From Acutalibacter sp. 1XD8-33 (lineage in GTDB: Bacteria; Bacillota; Clostridia; Oscillospirales; Acutalibacteraceae): a stretch of DNA of 64,000 nucleotides. This document shows, in pieces, positions 27,087 to 34,964 of this stretch. Made by a program: the position numbers and the translations under genes. Each line of letters opens with the position of its first letter. The stretch's first letter is position 1. The stretch lies in contig NZ_RAZF01000009.1 of NCBI RefSeq assembly GCF_003612555.1, positions 1 through 64,000 on the forward strand, written 5' to 3'. The notes under the pieces were generated by a model. It had not been told where the DNA came from and made no database searches. It worked only from the letters and a program-made list of their open reading frames with translations.

Positions 27087-27770
27087 ATGATAGTTTCTCT
27101 GGTGCGGACTTTGATCATGTACGGAGCAATTCTAATCAGCGTGCGGCTGATGGGAAAGCGGCAGATTAGCCAACTGCAAACCTCCGAGCTGGTGGTAACC
27201 CTTCTGATCTCCGAGCTGGCGGTCATGCCCATCCAACAGCACGACGATCCCCTGTGGAACGGCTTGATTCCCATGGTGGTTCTGGTTGCCTGCGAAATTA
27301 TTATTTCGCTGTTCATGCTGAAAAGCGGCAAATTCCGGCAGGCGGTGGTTGGTAATCCCATTATTGTGATAGAAAACGGGAAAGTCCTGGAAAACCAGAT
27401 GCGCCGTCTGCGCCTAAGCACTGAGGACCTCTTTGAAGAACTCCGCCGGGCAGGAGCTTTCGCCCTGGAGGACGTGGCCTATGCCATTGTGGAAACCAAC
27501 GGCCAGATGAGCGTTTTAAAAAAATCTTCGGCAGACTATCTTACCCCAAAACAAGCCGGTGTAAAAGCACCGCAGGAGGCTTTGGAAGTGGTGGTGGTCA
27601 GCGACGGCCGCATTTCCCAGAACTCCCTGAAGCTCTGCGGCCACGACCCCGCCTGGCTGCGGGAGCAGCTGAAAAATCAGGGCGCCGAGCTTTCCGAGGT
27701 GTTTATTATGACGGTTCGTACAGACGGCAAGCAGCAGATTATTAAAAAGTCACCGAAACCTCAAAAGTAG
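27087..27770 (+). CDS. DUF421 (YetF/YcaP-like) membrane protein
   Basis: The 227-residue protein has three N-terminal transmembrane segments and the family motifs RLMGKRQISQLQTSELVVTLL and the central GNPIIVIENGKVL, followed by LRLSTEDLFEELR and a cytoplasmic domain. Family function is not settled; several members are expressed in spores. ATG 27087 follows AGAGGG; reading further upstream gives no family-like sequence. It is divergent from the germination operon and followed by a SprT-like gene on the same strand. Confidence 0.85.
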   Translation: MIVSLVRTLIMYGAILISVRLMGKRQISQLQTSELVVTLLISELAVMPIQQHDDPLWNGLIPMVVLVACEIIISLFMLKSGKFRQAVVGNPIIVIENGKVLENQMRRLRLSTEDLFEELRRAGAFALEDVAYAIVETNGQMSVLKKSSADYLTPKQAGVKAPQEALEVVVVSDGRISQNSLKLCGHDPAWLREQLKNQGAELSEVFIMTVRTDGKQQIIKKSPKPQK

Positions 27771-27843
27771 ACCTTCTTTCCCATTGCGCGGCCGTCGATT
27801 TTTCAGTATAATACAGTTATTCTATTGGCAGGAGGCGGCGGTA

Positions 27844-28332
27844 ATGGAGCAAAAAGACCTGGACGAGACGCTCGCTCAAATGTGGGAAATATTGAAGAAG
27901 CTGGGAATTCCCGTGTCTAAAAAAATCCAGCCTGTGCTTAAAATAAACACCCGGGCCAAGAGACGGCTAGGGTGCTGCTTTTTTCAAAACGGTGAATATT
28001 CCATTGAGATTTCTTCCATTCTGACGGAAGATGAACCTCTCCTGCGCCAGACTCTGGCTCACGAGCTCCTGCACACCTGCCCTGGCTGCCGGAATCATGG
28101 CGAACGGTGGAAAGCTTACGCCCAGATCGTGAACCAAAGCCTGGACTATGAGATCAGCCGCACGGTGCAAATGCAGGAACTTCCCCTACCTCTGCGCCGG
28201 GAAGAGGTGAAATATGTTCTGGAATGTGAAAGCTGTGGAGCTCATATCCAGCGCAAACGTCTGTCCAAGGCAGTGAAGTACCCCTGGCGCTACCGCTGCC
28301 CCTGCGGGGGAAAACTGAAACGTATTCAATAG
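27844..28332 (+). CDS. SprT-like zinc metalloprotease family protein
   Basis: The 162-residue product carries the metalloprotease motif HELLH (His73-His77), preceded by LRQTLA and followed by HGERWK, the SprT arrangement. The C-terminus forms a zinc ribbon from CESCG and CPCGG. SprT-like proteins are related to SPRTN, which degrades DNA-protein crosslinks, but bacterial roles are poorly known. ATG 27844 is preceded by AGGAGG at 9 nt. Lies 73 bp after the DUF421 gene. Confidence 0.85.
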   Translation: MEQKDLDETLAQMWEILKKLGIPVSKKIQPVLKINTRAKRRLGCCFFQNGEYSIEISSILTEDEPLLRQTLAHELLHTCPGCRNHGERWKAYAQIVNQSLDYEISRTVQMQELPLPLRREEVKYVLECESCGAHIQRKRLSKAVKYPWRYRCPCGGKLKRIQ

Positions 28333-28354
28333 GCCTAGTCAGTCGGGAGAACGC

Positions 28355-28383
28355 TTGACATTTTTGGGGGAATCAGGTAGAAT
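28355..28383 (+). promoter_or_regulatory. Sigma-A promoter of small lipoprotein gene
   Basis: TTGACA (28355-28360), 17-nt spacer, TAGAAT (28378-28383). Located about 90 nt upstream of the lipoprotein ATG and just after the SprT-like stop. Confidence 0.7.
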
Positions 28384-28471
28384 AAAGGTAATTTCTCCTT
28401 TCCCGTTTTTGTGCAATTTAATTCAATGAAAGAATCCATACAAAATTTGCTAATATAAAAGGAATTTTACG

Positions 28472-28864
28472 ATGAAAAAAATCTTTGGATTATTGTGTGT
28501 GCTTTGCGCAGCAGCCCTACTTTCCGGCTGTTCCACCCCGGATTCCTTGCAGCTGGACCTCTCCCAGGGTTGCGGCGCACAAGTCAAACTGCTGCATCTG
28601 AATGCCAGAACAGAAGCTAAGCGCCAGCGGATTGAGGAATTCGCCTCTATCCTGGAAAACGCCCAGCCCTTGGAAAAGGATCTCTCCTTATTTGCCTATT
28701 ACCCTGATTACCTGATGGAGATTACCCGGGACGGGCAGAAAACCAGCGCTATTGTGGACCTCAATGGAGACTTTGTGGACTTCCGCTATCCCGATGATGA
28801 CACTGTCTACCGCTCTTCCATGAGTGTCCAGGAGCTGAAAAAGCTCCTCCACCAGCACTCATAA
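28472..28864 (+). CDS. Small lipoprotein of unknown function
   Basis: The 130-residue product has a clear lipoprotein signal: MKK, hydrophobic core, LLSGC (Cys20). The mature part is mixed Glu/Lys-rich helix then a beta-like stretch (LMEITRDGQKTSAIVDLNGDFVDFRY) and a C-terminal QELKKLL helix. I do not recognise a family. It has its own strong promoter and stands alone. Confidence 0.75.
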   Translation: MKKIFGLLCVLCAAALLSGCSTPDSLQLDLSQGCGAQVKLLHLNARTEAKRQRIEEFASILENAQPLEKDLSLFAYYPDYLMEITRDGQKTSAIVDLNGDFVDFRYPDDDTVYRSSMSVQELKKLLHQHS

Positions 28865-29011
28865 TTTCACAGAGGACTCTCCTTGAATCGTGAGTGGGCC
28901 ATCCATATCCAGCTGTTCCCCTCTAGTCAGGATGAATTTGGAAGATCCCGCCCTCTACAACTGCCTTGAGAGCAGACATTATATGATATGGTCATCGGAA
29001 CATAAATATTT

Positions 29012-29051
29012 GGCAGATATCATCCCTAAAATCAGGGGAGCGATATCTGCC
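29012..29051. other. Stable hairpin downstream of lipoprotein gene
   Basis: GGCAGATATC (29012-29021) pairs perfectly with GATATCTGCC (29042-29051), with an inner CCCT/AGGG pair in the loop. It lies in the 246-bp gap 28865-29110 between convergent genes. Without a clear T-tract it is not a textbook terminator, but could end either transcript or protect a 3' end. The rest of the gap shows nothing recognisable. Confidence 0.5.
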
Positions 29052-29110
29052 TTGTCTTATGCCGCGAAGATTCATTTATGGTATGGGCCCGCCTCCCACA
29101 AGACAGGAAA

Positions 29111-29992
29111 TTAGACCCGACTGGCCCATTCCCGGTAAAAACTCAGCTTTTCTATCGTAATCCGGGGCCGCCACCAAGCCCGCGCCTGTTGAAACTCCTT
29201 CTCATAGGGTGTGTACCACTGCCAAGGAATATCAAAGCCTCCGTCCTCCATTTGCAGCCTGTCCAGCACAGCCAGTTCCGCTCGAATTTGAGGCACCAGG
29301 CTCTCTGGGAGAAATTCTCCAGGGAAGGTAGATGGTGTTGGCACATACTCCACTCCATATTTGGAAACGTCTGTGCAGACGGCCTTCTGCACACATATCT
29401 GAATGGCTTGCCGGGCATGGTCAAAATCCACAATTTCCTCTACTCCTGATTGTTTCAGCAATCCGTAGGCCAGGATGAAGCATTTCAAAGTGTTATCATC
29501 CCTCTCCTTCTCCAACTCCTGAAACGCCTTTTGCACCTGCCCCCGCCAGGGTTCTCCCTCTCCCATGCACACAAGAAAAGCCGCCAAAGACACTCCTGGA
29601 TTCCAGGTGACCTCGTCATCCTCTTGTCTCTCCCACCAGATGGCATGCGGATAATCCTTATTGCTGTCAATGGAGCCAGGCCAAAGCAACTTCTCCGGGT
29701 CCACGGAGGATTTCAAATATTGCGCCATACCCCGAGCCATATCTTCGGCTTCCTTTAGAGCTCCGGCTTCAAATAGATGGAATAGCGCGTTGTTTGTGGT
29801 CATAGGGCTGGAATTGGGATTCCAGTTGTCAGGTTCTAGGGCGTGTCCAAAACCTCCATCTGGATTCTGGAAAGGCTTTAATGCCTGGATCACCGCATCT
29901 ACTGATCCATTTTGAAATTGGCGCTGAAACTTTGCCAGTTCCACAGGCCGGGCATTCTCCAGGATGAATTGTTCCGCTTTTTTCACATTCAT
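29111..29992 (-). CDS. Alpha/alpha-toroid (terpenoid cyclase/prenyltransferase-fold) protein, unknown function
   Basis: The 293-residue soluble protein has repeated signatures of the terpene-cyclase/prenyltransferase toroid: LKPFQNPDGGFGHALEPD early and LDRLQMEDGGFDIPWQW late, both 'QxxDGGF'-like. It lacks a DXDD or other cyclase catalytic motif that I can see, so a role in hydrocarbon cyclisation is unsupported. Homologous-looking proteins are usually annotated hypothetical. It stands alone behind its own promoter, with a ~130-nt leader. Confidence 0.75.
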   Translation of the reverse strand: MNVKKAEQFILENARPVELAKFQRQFQNGSVDAVIQALKPFQNPDGGFGHALEPDNWNPNSSPMTTNNALFHLFEAGALKEAEDMARGMAQYLKSSVDPEKLLWPGSIDSNKDYPHAIWWERQEDDEVTWNPGVSLAAFLVCMGEGEPWRGQVQKAFQELEKERDDNTLKCFILAYGLLKQSGVEEIVDFDHARQAIQICVQKAVCTDVSKYGVEYVPTPSTFPGEFLPESLVPQIRAELAVLDRLQMEDGGFDIPWQWYTPYEKEFQQARAWWRPRITIEKLSFYREWASRV

Positions 29993-30126
29993 AATACTTT
30001 TCGTCTCTCCGTTTTCTTTAATTCTTGCCCTAGAATCTTATGGACTTTTGTTCCAGAACCTGGGGAAGCATCTCTTCTACCAAAGCACCATTTCTGAAAC
30101 AATCCTTGATACGACACGTTTTCATT

Positions 30127-30155
30127 ATTATACCATACATTTTAGCTCGTTTCAA
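30127..30155 (-). promoter_or_regulatory. Sigma-A promoter of the toroid-fold gene
   Basis: Minus strand TTGAAA (30155-30150), 17-nt spacer, TATAAT (30132-30127). The transcript would have a leader of ~128 nt before the ATG at 29992, in which I see no clear riboswitch. Confidence 0.65.
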
Positions 30156-30203
30156 CATATTGCCCTTCATGGAATCAATCATTTTGTAGGTTTATCAAAT
30201 AAA

Positions 30204-30612
30204 TTAGACGATGAATTGGGAGGGAGAAAACCAGTTAAGAGGTCTCATCGGTAAGTTGTTGGCGTGGCAGTTGGTGAACTCAAAACCATTATCGATCTGG
30301 ACGCACTCTGCCTTTATTCCCCTGCGGAAATACCGCTTCACCAGGCGTTTGAGGAAGTCGGCGGAAGAGTAAGTGAACTGCTTAGGATAAGCCGCCAGGA
30401 AACGGAGCCTGGAAAATTCGTCAATGGCAGTATAGTATATTGAAGCAGGCATAGCTCTGGGTCGGCGATATAAGCTCTGGGGACCACTTTCACATCTACC
30501 TGGATACGCTCTCTGAGATAGATCATCTTCTCGTAGGGCTTCTGGCCAATTTGTATTGTACTCCTACACGCTTGGACACTCCCTGCTTTTTAGAATGCTT
30601 GACAATTCCCAT
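30204..30612 (-). pseudogene. Decayed transposase remnant (DDE integrase core, IS481/IS3 type)
   Basis: Two minus-strand frames give pieces of an rve-type transposase. One reads RIQVDVKVVPRAYIADPELC up to LLQYT; the other continues YTAIDEFSRLRFLAAYP and QIDNGFEFTN. The frame change falls on a tandem duplication of AGTAT (30429-30438), which adds 5 bp. The gene is also truncated: sequence after the second catalytic Asp (IDNG) is lost, and the N-terminal part is out of frame. No terminal inverted repeats are visible. The fragment sits directly upstream of the rpsB promoter. Confidence 0.75.
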
Positions 30613-30627
30613 ATCTTGTGCTATGAT
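30599..30627 (+). promoter_or_regulatory. Sigma-A promoter of rpsB-tsf
   Basis: TTGACA (30599-30604), 17-nt spacer, TATGAT (30622-30627). Near-consensus, as expected for a ribosomal-protein gene. It overlaps the extreme end of the transposase remnant. Confidence 0.75.
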
Positions 30628-30633
30628 ATTACC

Positions 30634-30753
30634 GCAAAATCACACGTCGGAAGTTCGGCTCTGGTCCACTGCTTCCCCCCGCGCATTTTTGGGGGTGGTT
30701 CTGGTTAACCCGAAGAAACTTCCGGCGGAGGAAAAACCAGGAGGTAATATTAA
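30634..30753 (+). promoter_or_regulatory. Structured rpsB 5' leader, probable S2 autoregulation site
   Basis: The ~120-nt leader contains CGGAAGTT (30648-30655), which pairs with AACTTCCG (30717-30724), enclosing a CCCCC/GGGGG hairpin (30675-30695). This closed multi-helix arrangement ends shortly before the AGGAGG ribosome site. rpsB leaders that bind S2 are known in Firmicutes; the assignment here is inferred from position and base pairing only. Confidence 0.5.
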
Positions 30754-31503
30754 ATGGCAGTAGTATCTATGAAGCAGCTGCTGGAGGCCGGCGTTCATTT
30801 TGGCCATCAGACCCGCCGCTGGAACCCCAAAATGGCCCCCTATATCTTCACGGAGCGCAATGGCATCTACATTATTGACTTGCAGAAAACCGTGCGGAAG
30901 CTGGAAGAGGCCTATAATTTTGTCCGCGACCTGTCCGCCGAGGGTAAGAGCCTGCTCTTCGTAGGCACCAAAAAACAGGCCCAGGAGTCTGTGAAAGAAG
31001 AAGCCGTCCGCGCTGGAGCTTACTATGTAAACGCCCGCTGGTTGGGCGGTATGCTTACCAACTTCTCCACCATTCGCACCCGGATCCAGCGCCTTGCGCA
31101 GCTGCGGAAAATGGAAGAGGATGGAACTTTCGAGCTGCTTCCCAAGAAAGAAGTAACCAAGCTCCAGCTGGAAATTGAAAAACTGGAAAAATACCTGGGC
31201 GGTATCAAAGAGATGAAGTCCTATCCCGGAGCTTTGTTCATTGTGGACCCCCGAAAGGAGCGTATTGCGGTTTCCGAGGCCCGTAAACTTCAGATCCCCA
31301 TTGTTGCCATTGTGGATACCAATTGCGATCCAGATGAGATCGATTATGTGATCCCCGGCAACGACGATGCCATTCGCGCGGTCAAACTCATTGCCAGCGC
31401 TATGGCCGATGCCGTTATTGAAGGCCGTGAGGGCCAGATGGGCGCCGCAGCCCGCCAAGAGCCTGAAGAGGCAGAGACCGCTGAGGAAAATACTGAGGAA
31501 TAA
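30754..31503 (+). CDS. rpsB: 30S ribosomal protein S2
   Basis: The 249-residue product shows S2 signatures: [22 protein letters not shown], then [21 protein letters not shown], and [45 protein letters not shown]. Length is normal. AGGAGG precedes the ATG. The last ~20 residues are Glu/Ala-rich, as often seen. First gene of the rpsB-tsf pair. Confidence 0.97.
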   Translation: MAVVSMKQLLEAGVHFGHQTRRWNPKMAPYIFTERNGIYIIDLQKTVRKLEEAYNFVRDLSAEGKSLLFVGTKKQAQESVKEEAVRAGAYYVNARWLGGMLTNFSTIRTRIQRLAQLRKMEEDGTFELLPKKEVTKLQLEIEKLEKYLGGIKEMKSYPGALFIVDPRKERIAVSEARKLQIPIVAIVDTNCDPDEIDYVIPGNDDAIRAVKLIASAMADAVIEGREGQMGAAARQEPEEAETAEENTEE

Positions 31504-31666
31504 CCAGTCACGCTGTTTCAGCACAGCATAGGGCGCTTCCGGTGTTTGGGGGAAGATTTTTAAGCCTTTAACGGCCTAAGGATCTATTCCAGAGCAATAT
31601 TATGCTAAAGCGTGCCTGTCTGGCCAGTGCAAACAGATGATACCATAACGAAGGGAAGAGATTAAC

Positions 31667-32581
31667 ATGAATTTTACCGCCAAGGATGTAGCCGCTCTCC
31701 GGGAGAAAACCGGCTGCGGCATGATGGACTGCAAGAAGGCCCTCACCGAGGCCGGCGGCGACATGGAAAAGGCCATTGACCTGCTGCGGGAGAAGGGCTT
31801 GGCCGCTTCTGTGAAAAAGGCCGGGCGTATCGCTGCCGAGGGTGTAGCTTTTGCCGAAGTAAGCGAGTGCGGCAAAGTAGCGGTAGCTATTGAGGTAAAC
31901 GCCGAGACTGACTTCGTAGCCAAGAACGCCGAATTCCAGGCGTTTGTCAAGACTTGCGCTGACACTGTGATCTATGAGAACCCCGCCGACCTGGACGCTC
32001 TTCTGGCCGCCAAGGCCCATGGCAGTGACATGACCGTGGACGCCCTGCTGAAGGACAAGATCCTCACTATCGGCGAGAACATCAAGGTCCGCCGTTTTGC
32101 CCGGTACGAGGGAGTCGTCACCTCCTATGTCCACGCCGGAGGACGCATCGGCGTCATTGTGAAGTTCGATGTGGACGACGCCGTGGCCGCCACCGAGGGC
32201 TTTAAGACCTATGCCCACAACGTGGCTATGCAGATCGCCGCCCTGAACCCCGAGTATCTGGATGAGGCCTCCGTGCCCGCCGAGCGGGTGGAGAAGGAGA
32301 AGGAGATTCTCACCCAGCAGATTGTGGACGAGGGCAAGCCCGCCAACATCGCGGAGAAGATCGTGGCTGGCCGTCTGGGCAAGTTCTTCAAGGAGATCTG
32401 CCTTGTGGATCAGGCCTATGTGCAGGACGGCAATATGACCGTGAAGCAGTATACCGAGAGCGTTGGCAAGGAACTGGGCGGCAGCATCAAGATCGCTGCG
32501 TTCACCCGCTTTGAGAAGGGCGAAGGCCTGGAGAAGCGTGAGGACAATTTCGCGGAAGAGATTGCCAGCATGGTGAAATAA
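31667..32581 (+). CDS. tsf: Elongation factor Ts
   Basis: The 304-residue product starts with the UBA-like domain (VAALREKTGCGMMDCKKALTEAGGD) and contains the TDFVAKN motif at ~80, which contacts EF-Tu to release GDP. The full-length dimerisation region follows. GGGAAGAGATTAAC precedes the ATG. The 163-bp gap from rpsB holds no gene. Unlike many Firmicutes, pyrH and frr do not follow; a strong terminator does. Confidence 0.97.
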   Translation: MNFTAKDVAALREKTGCGMMDCKKALTEAGGDMEKAIDLLREKGLAASVKKAGRIAAEGVAFAEVSECGKVAVAIEVNAETDFVAKNAEFQAFVKTCADTVIYENPADLDALLAAKAHGSDMTVDALLKDKILTIGENIKVRRFARYEGVVTSYVHAGGRIGVIVKFDVDDAVAATEGFKTYAHNVAMQIAALNPEYLDEASVPAERVEKEKEILTQQIVDEGKPANIAEKIVAGRLGKFFKEICLVDQAYVQDGNMTVKQYTESVGKELGGSIKIAAFTRFEKGEGLEKREDNFAEEIASMVK

Positions 32582-32629
32582 AAACTGAACAGGCAAATTC
32601 CTGGGGCGGTCGTCCCAGGAAAGCAGGCG

Positions 32630-32668
32630 CCCTCTGAAAAGTGGTTTCTTTTCAGAGGGCTGCGTTTT
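32630..32668 (+). terminator. Terminator of rpsB-tsf
   Basis: CCCTCTGAAAAG (32630-32641) pairs with CTTTTCAGAGGG (32648-32659), followed by a GCGTTTTA tail. A second, smaller hairpin CCTGGG/CCCAGG lies just before it (32600-32620). Confidence 0.85.
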
Positions 32669-32700
32669 ATGGGGCTGAATTGTATTTTTTTGAGTAATAG

Positions 32701-32897
32701 AAGGCCTTCGCCGCAAAGGGCGCGGCTACGGCAAGGTCGTGGGACGCTGTCCCACACCCTGCCAGGGGCCTAACGCCCCTGGACCGCGCAATGTGTTTCA
32801 CTGGGGCGCACACCGCTAACCAGGGTAAAAGTTTGGTGGGGTTTGGGGCAACGCCCCAAGGTCTTGCCGAAGGGCCGTCCTTTGGCCCGAAGGCCTT
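32701..32897 (+). repeat. Hairpin-rich intergenic repeat, copy A
   Basis: A 197-bp element bounded by terminal inverted repeats AAGGCCTTCG (32701-32710) and CGAAGGCCTT (32888-32897). Inside are hairpins GTGGGAC/GTCCCAC, CCAGGGGC/GCCCCTGG and TTGGGGC/GCCCCAA, and the 19-bp core CTAACCAGGGTAAAAGTTT at 32816-32834, identical in copy C. No protein-like frame is present. It fills most of the 385-bp gap between tsf and the CPBP protease. Confidence 0.75.
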
Positions 32898-32966
32898 TCA
32901 CTACTTCAAAAAACACGCTTTAGACTATACATAAACAGACGTGGAATCGATTGGGAGGCAACGTTG

Positions 32967-33731
32967 ATGAACAGGCGGGAGCTCATTTCTATCGGGGTTT
33001 TGACTTTGCTGATTACGTGCATGGAGATCACGGGCATTCCAAGCGCGTTTTTTGTGGAGATCCATCTTGCGGACATAGAGCCTTTCTATTTCACGCTGAT
33101 GGTCAATTTCCTGATCATCGGACTCTTCGCCTTCCTGTATCTGAGAACGCTGTGTCCTCAGTGGAGGCTGGGGTTCACAAAAACCGGGCTGGCCGCAGGG
33201 CTGAAACAGTATGGAGCCATGGGAGCGGCGGCCGCGGTCGTGGGATTCGCGGCGTTTTATCTGGGCCTGTCGCCCTTTGACCGCCAGCCCTCCATCGGGA
33301 AAGTGCTGGTGGAAGGCATCCTGTACTATGTGGGCGTCGCGATCATCGAGGAGCTCTATGTGCGGGGCCTCTTGCTGAACCTGATGGAGAGGCTGTTTGC
33401 CAAGAGAAAAAACAGCGCTCTGCTTGCCGTGGCGCTGTCGTCGGTGGTCTTTGGGCTGGGGCATGTGTTCGGCGTGCTGGGCCAGCCGCCCCTGGTGATC
33501 GTGAGCAAAATCCTCTGGACCGTGGGCATGGGCCTGTTTTTCGGGATGGCGTATCGGAAAACCGGGAACCTGTGGGTGCCGGTTCTCCTGCATTTCTGGG
33601 TGGATGTTGGCGCTCTGCCATATTGCTTTTCCAGCGTCAGCGGATACGCCAACGTAACCCTATGGATTGTGGTACCCCTGTACGTCTTTTTAGGAATCTA
33701 CAGTGTTGTTGAGATGAAGCGGAGAGCGTGA
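32967..33731 (+). CDS. CPBP family intramembrane metalloprotease
   Basis: A 254-residue protein with about seven hydrophobic segments and the Abi/CPBP motifs: EELYVRG (Glu128-Glu129, Arg133), then FGLGHVFG and LLHFWVD supplying metal-binding His residues. These intramembrane glutamic-type peptidases relate to CAAX processing enzymes and bacteriocin self-immunity. No bacteriocin genes are visible nearby. ATG 32967 follows GGGAGG; a TTG one codon earlier is also possible. Confidence 0.87.
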   Translation: MNRRELISIGVLTLLITCMEITGIPSAFFVEIHLADIEPFYFTLMVNFLIIGLFAFLYLRTLCPQWRLGFTKTGLAAGLKQYGAMGAAAAVVGFAAFYLGLSPFDRQPSIGKVLVEGILYYVGVAIIEELYVRGLLLNLMERLFAKRKNSALLAVALSSVVFGLGHVFGVLGQPPLVIVSKILWTVGMGLFFGMAYRKTGNLWVPVLLHFWVDVGALPYCFSSVSGYANVTLWIVVPLYVFLGIYSVVEMKRRA

Positions 33732-33765
33732 ACGCCCCCGTTTCGATTCCCCAAAGGAGGCTGTG

Positions 33766-34606
33766 ATGGACACCTGTTACCCTTACTACGAACTGTATCT
33801 CCGGTGCTTTCCGGAATTTCCCGTGACCTACCGGACCTTTCTCCAGACCCTGCGGCCGGAGAGGGGGCAGATTTTCGCCCAGTGGGACCGGGGCGCTCTC
33901 GCTGGCTATGCCCTGGCCCACGGCAGCTCTATGGCCATGCTCTGCGTGGAGGAGTCCCACCGCCGGCAGGGGATGGGAAACTGGCTGATGGCTCAAGCGG
34001 AGGCAGCCGCCTGCAGGCAGAGTGAGCCCCGGATGTCTCTGGGACAGGGGGCCCACTACCTGTTCCAGGGCGTGCCCGAGGGTCCGGCTGTGGACTTTTT
34101 CCGGGAGCGGGGCTACCGCGCCCAGTGGTCCAGCGTGAACATGTCCCTCTCCCTGGGAGGGTTTTCCCTGGAAAAGCTGGACATTCCCCCCGGGCCGGAA
34201 GGGCTCTCCTATCGCTTCGCGGAGGCCGGCGATCGGGAAGCCCTGCTGGCTGCGGTCAAGGAGGCAAAATCCACTTGGACCAGCATTTTCGAGACCTGCC
34301 AGGACCCGGTGCTCCTGGCAGTCCTAGAGGGAGAGATCGCCGGGTTCCTGATTTTGGACCCGGAGGGAGGCCATTTCTCCGCCCCCCCCCCCCCGCCAGA
34401 GGGTGGGCAGCATCGGCTGCGTGGGGGTGGTCCCCGACCGGCGGGAGCAGGGCGTCGGCCTGCGGATGGTGGCTCACGGGGCGGACTGGCTCAAATCCCA
34501 GGGCTCCACCCAGGCGGAGCTGCGGTATACCTGGCTGGAGAGCTGGTACGGCAGGCTGGGCTTTTCCACCACGTGTCGCCAGTGGATGGCAGAAAAGAAT
34601 CTCTAA
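33766..34606 (+). pseudogene. Two-domain GNAT acetyltransferase interrupted at a C13 tract
   Basis: From ATG 33766 (AAAGGAGG 5 nt upstream) the frame encodes a first GNAT domain (VEESHRRQGMGNWLMAQAE) and the beginning of a second, up to a run of 13 C at 34382-34394. After it, the original frame degenerates into Gly/Arg/Pro-rich sequence. The next frame continues the domain: VGSIGCVGVVPDRREQGVGLRMVAHG, then ELRYTWLESWYGRLGFS, with its stop at 34604-34606. A one-base change in the C tract would restore a ~280-residue protein. It could be a real mutation, a phase-variable switch, or a sequencing error in the homopolymer. Confidence 0.75.
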
Positions 34607-34627
34607 GCGTCCATTTATAAACAGACT

Positions 34628-34882
34628 CTAAGCCTCCTCCCAATTCTCCTCCAGCCAAGCCAGTAGCCCCTCCATTCCCTCTTCGCTCAGGGGAAAATCC
34701 TTCTCCGCCCTCTCCCCTGCCCGCTCAAAGCATTTATCCTCCTTCCAGCACCAGGCCAACAGCAGCTGGTTTTCCTTATCAGGATTCACCCGATAGCGCA
34801 AAAGGTGGCTCCCCTCTGTCCGGCTCCCGGCAAAGTCATTTCCCTCTTGAAAAAAAATCAGCTTCCGCATGTCAAACATCAT
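34628..34882 (-). CDS. Small hypothetical protein
   Basis: The 84-residue product (MMFDMRKLIFFQEGNDF...) is acidic and soluble, ending in EGLLAWLEENWEEA. ATG 34882 has GGAAAGGA upstream; a longer version would begin in Gly/Ala-rich sequence without support. I do not recognise a family. It is divergent from the YaaH-like gene, with a short shared upstream region of 82 bp. Confidence 0.6.
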   Translation of the reverse strand: MMFDMRKLIFFQEGNDFAGSRTEGSHLLRYRVNPDKENQLLLAWCWKEDKCFERAGERAEKDFPLSEEGMEGLLAWLEENWEEA

Positions 34883-34964
34883 GATCTTCCTTTCCGCCGG
34901 CATACCTCCGGCCCCGCCCCGCATATTCTGGTACTACCAAATTACCGGAAATGAGGCGGTCTTT

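Noticed and set aside
28890-29114. 74-codon plus frame between the lipoprotein and toroid genes
   Set aside because: It runs through a stable hairpin, has no ribosome site, and looks random in composition.
30640-32716. Two long minus-strand frames opposite rpsB and tsf
   Set aside because: Antisense shadows of highly conserved translation genes; the composition reflects codon bias of the true strand.
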